Below, piece after piece: positions 63,488-64,000 of a DNA stretch of 64,000 nucleotides. The notes below the pieces were generated by a model. That model made no database searches and had not been told where the DNA came from. It worked only from the letters and a program-made list of their open reading frames with translations. Both the position numbers and the translations under genes were made by a program. The stretch is from Allobosea sp. 117. GTDB lineage: Bacteria; Pseudomonadota; Alphaproteobacteria; Rhizobiales; Xanthobacteraceae. Position 1 is the stretch's first letter; each line of letters begins with the position of its first letter. The stretch covers positions 248,001-312,000 of the forward strand of contig NZ_JNLC01000012.1 of NCBI RefSeq assembly GCF_000702305.1, read 5' to 3'.

Positions 63488-64000
63488 ATGAATCTCGCCC
63501 GCATGCTGAAGCAGCGTGCCGAGGCCGGCCGCCCGATCCGCGTCGGCCTGATCGGCGCCGGGAAGTTCGGCTCGATGTTCCTGTCGCAGGTCCGCACAAC
63601 GCCGGGCATGCACCTCATCGGCATCGCCGATTTGTCCGCCGCCCGTGCCCGCGACGCGCTCCGACGCACCGGCTGGGACGCCGCCACCGCCGAGGCGTCC
63701 TCCTTCGACGATGCCCTGCGCAGCGGCCGCACCATGATCACCGAGGATGCCTCCGCCCTGATCGCCGCCGACGGGCTCGACGTGGTCGTCGAGGCGACCG
63801 GCAGCCCCGCCGCCGGCGCACGCCATGCGCTGCGGGCAATCTCGCACGGCCGCCATGTCGTGATGGTGACAGTGGAGGCCGACGTGCTGGTCGGCCCGCT
63901 CCTCGCCCGGCGGGCAAAGCAGGCCGGCGTCGTCTATTCCATGGCCTATGGCGACCAGCCGGCGCTCGTCTGCGAGCTGGTCGACTGGGCGCGCACCTGC
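63488..64000 (+). CDS. NAD(P)-binding oxidoreductase (homoserine dehydrogenase-like), 3' end outside window
   Basis: 171 residues visible. A Rossmann domain with IRVGLIGAGKFGSMFLSQVR, a linker, ADGLDVVVEATGSPAAGARHAL and HGRHVVMVTVEADVLVGPLL, then AGVVYSMAYGDQPALVCELV. This is the pattern of homoserine dehydrogenase-related proteins, several of which continue with a SAF domain. ATG 63488 after CGGAGGAAACG. Cut off at the window end; substrate unknown. It may be the start of a new operon on the plus strand. Confidence 0.82.
   Translation, partial: MNLARMLKQRAEAGRPIRVGLIGAGKFGSMFLSQVRTTPGMHLIGIADLSAARARDALRRTGWDAATAEASSFDDALRSGRTMITEDASALIAADGLDVVVEATGSPAAGARHALRAISHGRHVVMVTVEADVLVGPLLARRAKQAGVVYSMAYGDQPALVCELVDWARTC

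Overview
The window is about 64 kb of high-GC DNA from an alphaproteobacterium, most likely of the order Hyphomicrobiales (Rhizobiales). The evidence is a CtrA response regulator with Asp51, a ChpT-type phosphotransferase, a cluster of GANTC sites upstream of ctrA, DUF1134 and DUF2865 envelope proteins, and aerobic-type cobalamin genes. Genus cannot be fixed by reading alone (a Xanthobacteraceae-like genome is my guess). No rRNA, tRNA or CRISPR array was seen.

Region 1 (1-21130) starts with a truncated LysR gene. An all-forward catabolic block follows: a carboxymuconolactone decarboxylase-family protein, an RraA/CHA-aldolase-like protein, an aldehyde dehydrogenase, a GntR/FCD regulator, TctB-TctA membrane subunits, ETF beta and alpha, a TcuA-like flavoprotein dehydrogenase, a 3-hydroxyisobutyrate dehydrogenase-like protein, an HpcH/HpaI aldolase, a CysB-type LysR regulator, a TctC binding protein, a split ThDP decarboxylase (ComD/ComE-like), a CapA-like protein, an MmgE/PrpD protein and an aconitase. 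It reads as one uptake-and-degradation system for an unknown organic acid: import by TctABC, oxidation by a flavoprotein feeding ETF, hydration or decarboxylation, and aldol cleavage. This is the best candidate for an undescribed system. Two perfect 21-bp palindromes lie at its two probable promoters.

Region 2 (21131-28031) begins with a broken IS3-type transposase start. Leftward glycogen genes follow, transcribed glgP-glgB-glgC, with no glgA in the window, and then a DUF423 membrane protein.

Region 3 (28077-48334) is a nearly complete cobalamin locus: cobB, cbiD, cobM-E-L, cobK, cobJ-I-H-G-N-W, cbtB-cbtA, cobU/P, cobO, cobQ and cobD. Two cobalamin riboswitches control opposite strands, one ahead of cobW-cobN-G-H-I-J and one ahead of cbtB-cbtA-cobP-cobO. 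CobG marks the oxygen-dependent route; CbiD stands where CobF would be expected.

Region 4 (48416-54674) holds recQ, two exported proteins (SRPBCC and beta-propeller), a TPMT-family methyltransferase, a lone cysA and a GNAT acetyltransferase.

Region 5 (54684-64000) is a cell-cycle and envelope neighbourhood: fliJ divergent from ctrA, a Met-rich DUF305 protein and a small Cys/His secreted protein (copper-like), a CheY-like receiver, a CheW-like/receiver hybrid, chpT, a DUF1134 (EipA-like) protein, a membrane-anchored coiled-coil protein, DUF2865, a small exported Cys-rich protein and a partial NAD(P)-binding oxidoreductase. A paired-hairpin intergenic repeat of about 115 bp occurs twice (53.9 kb and 60.7 kb).
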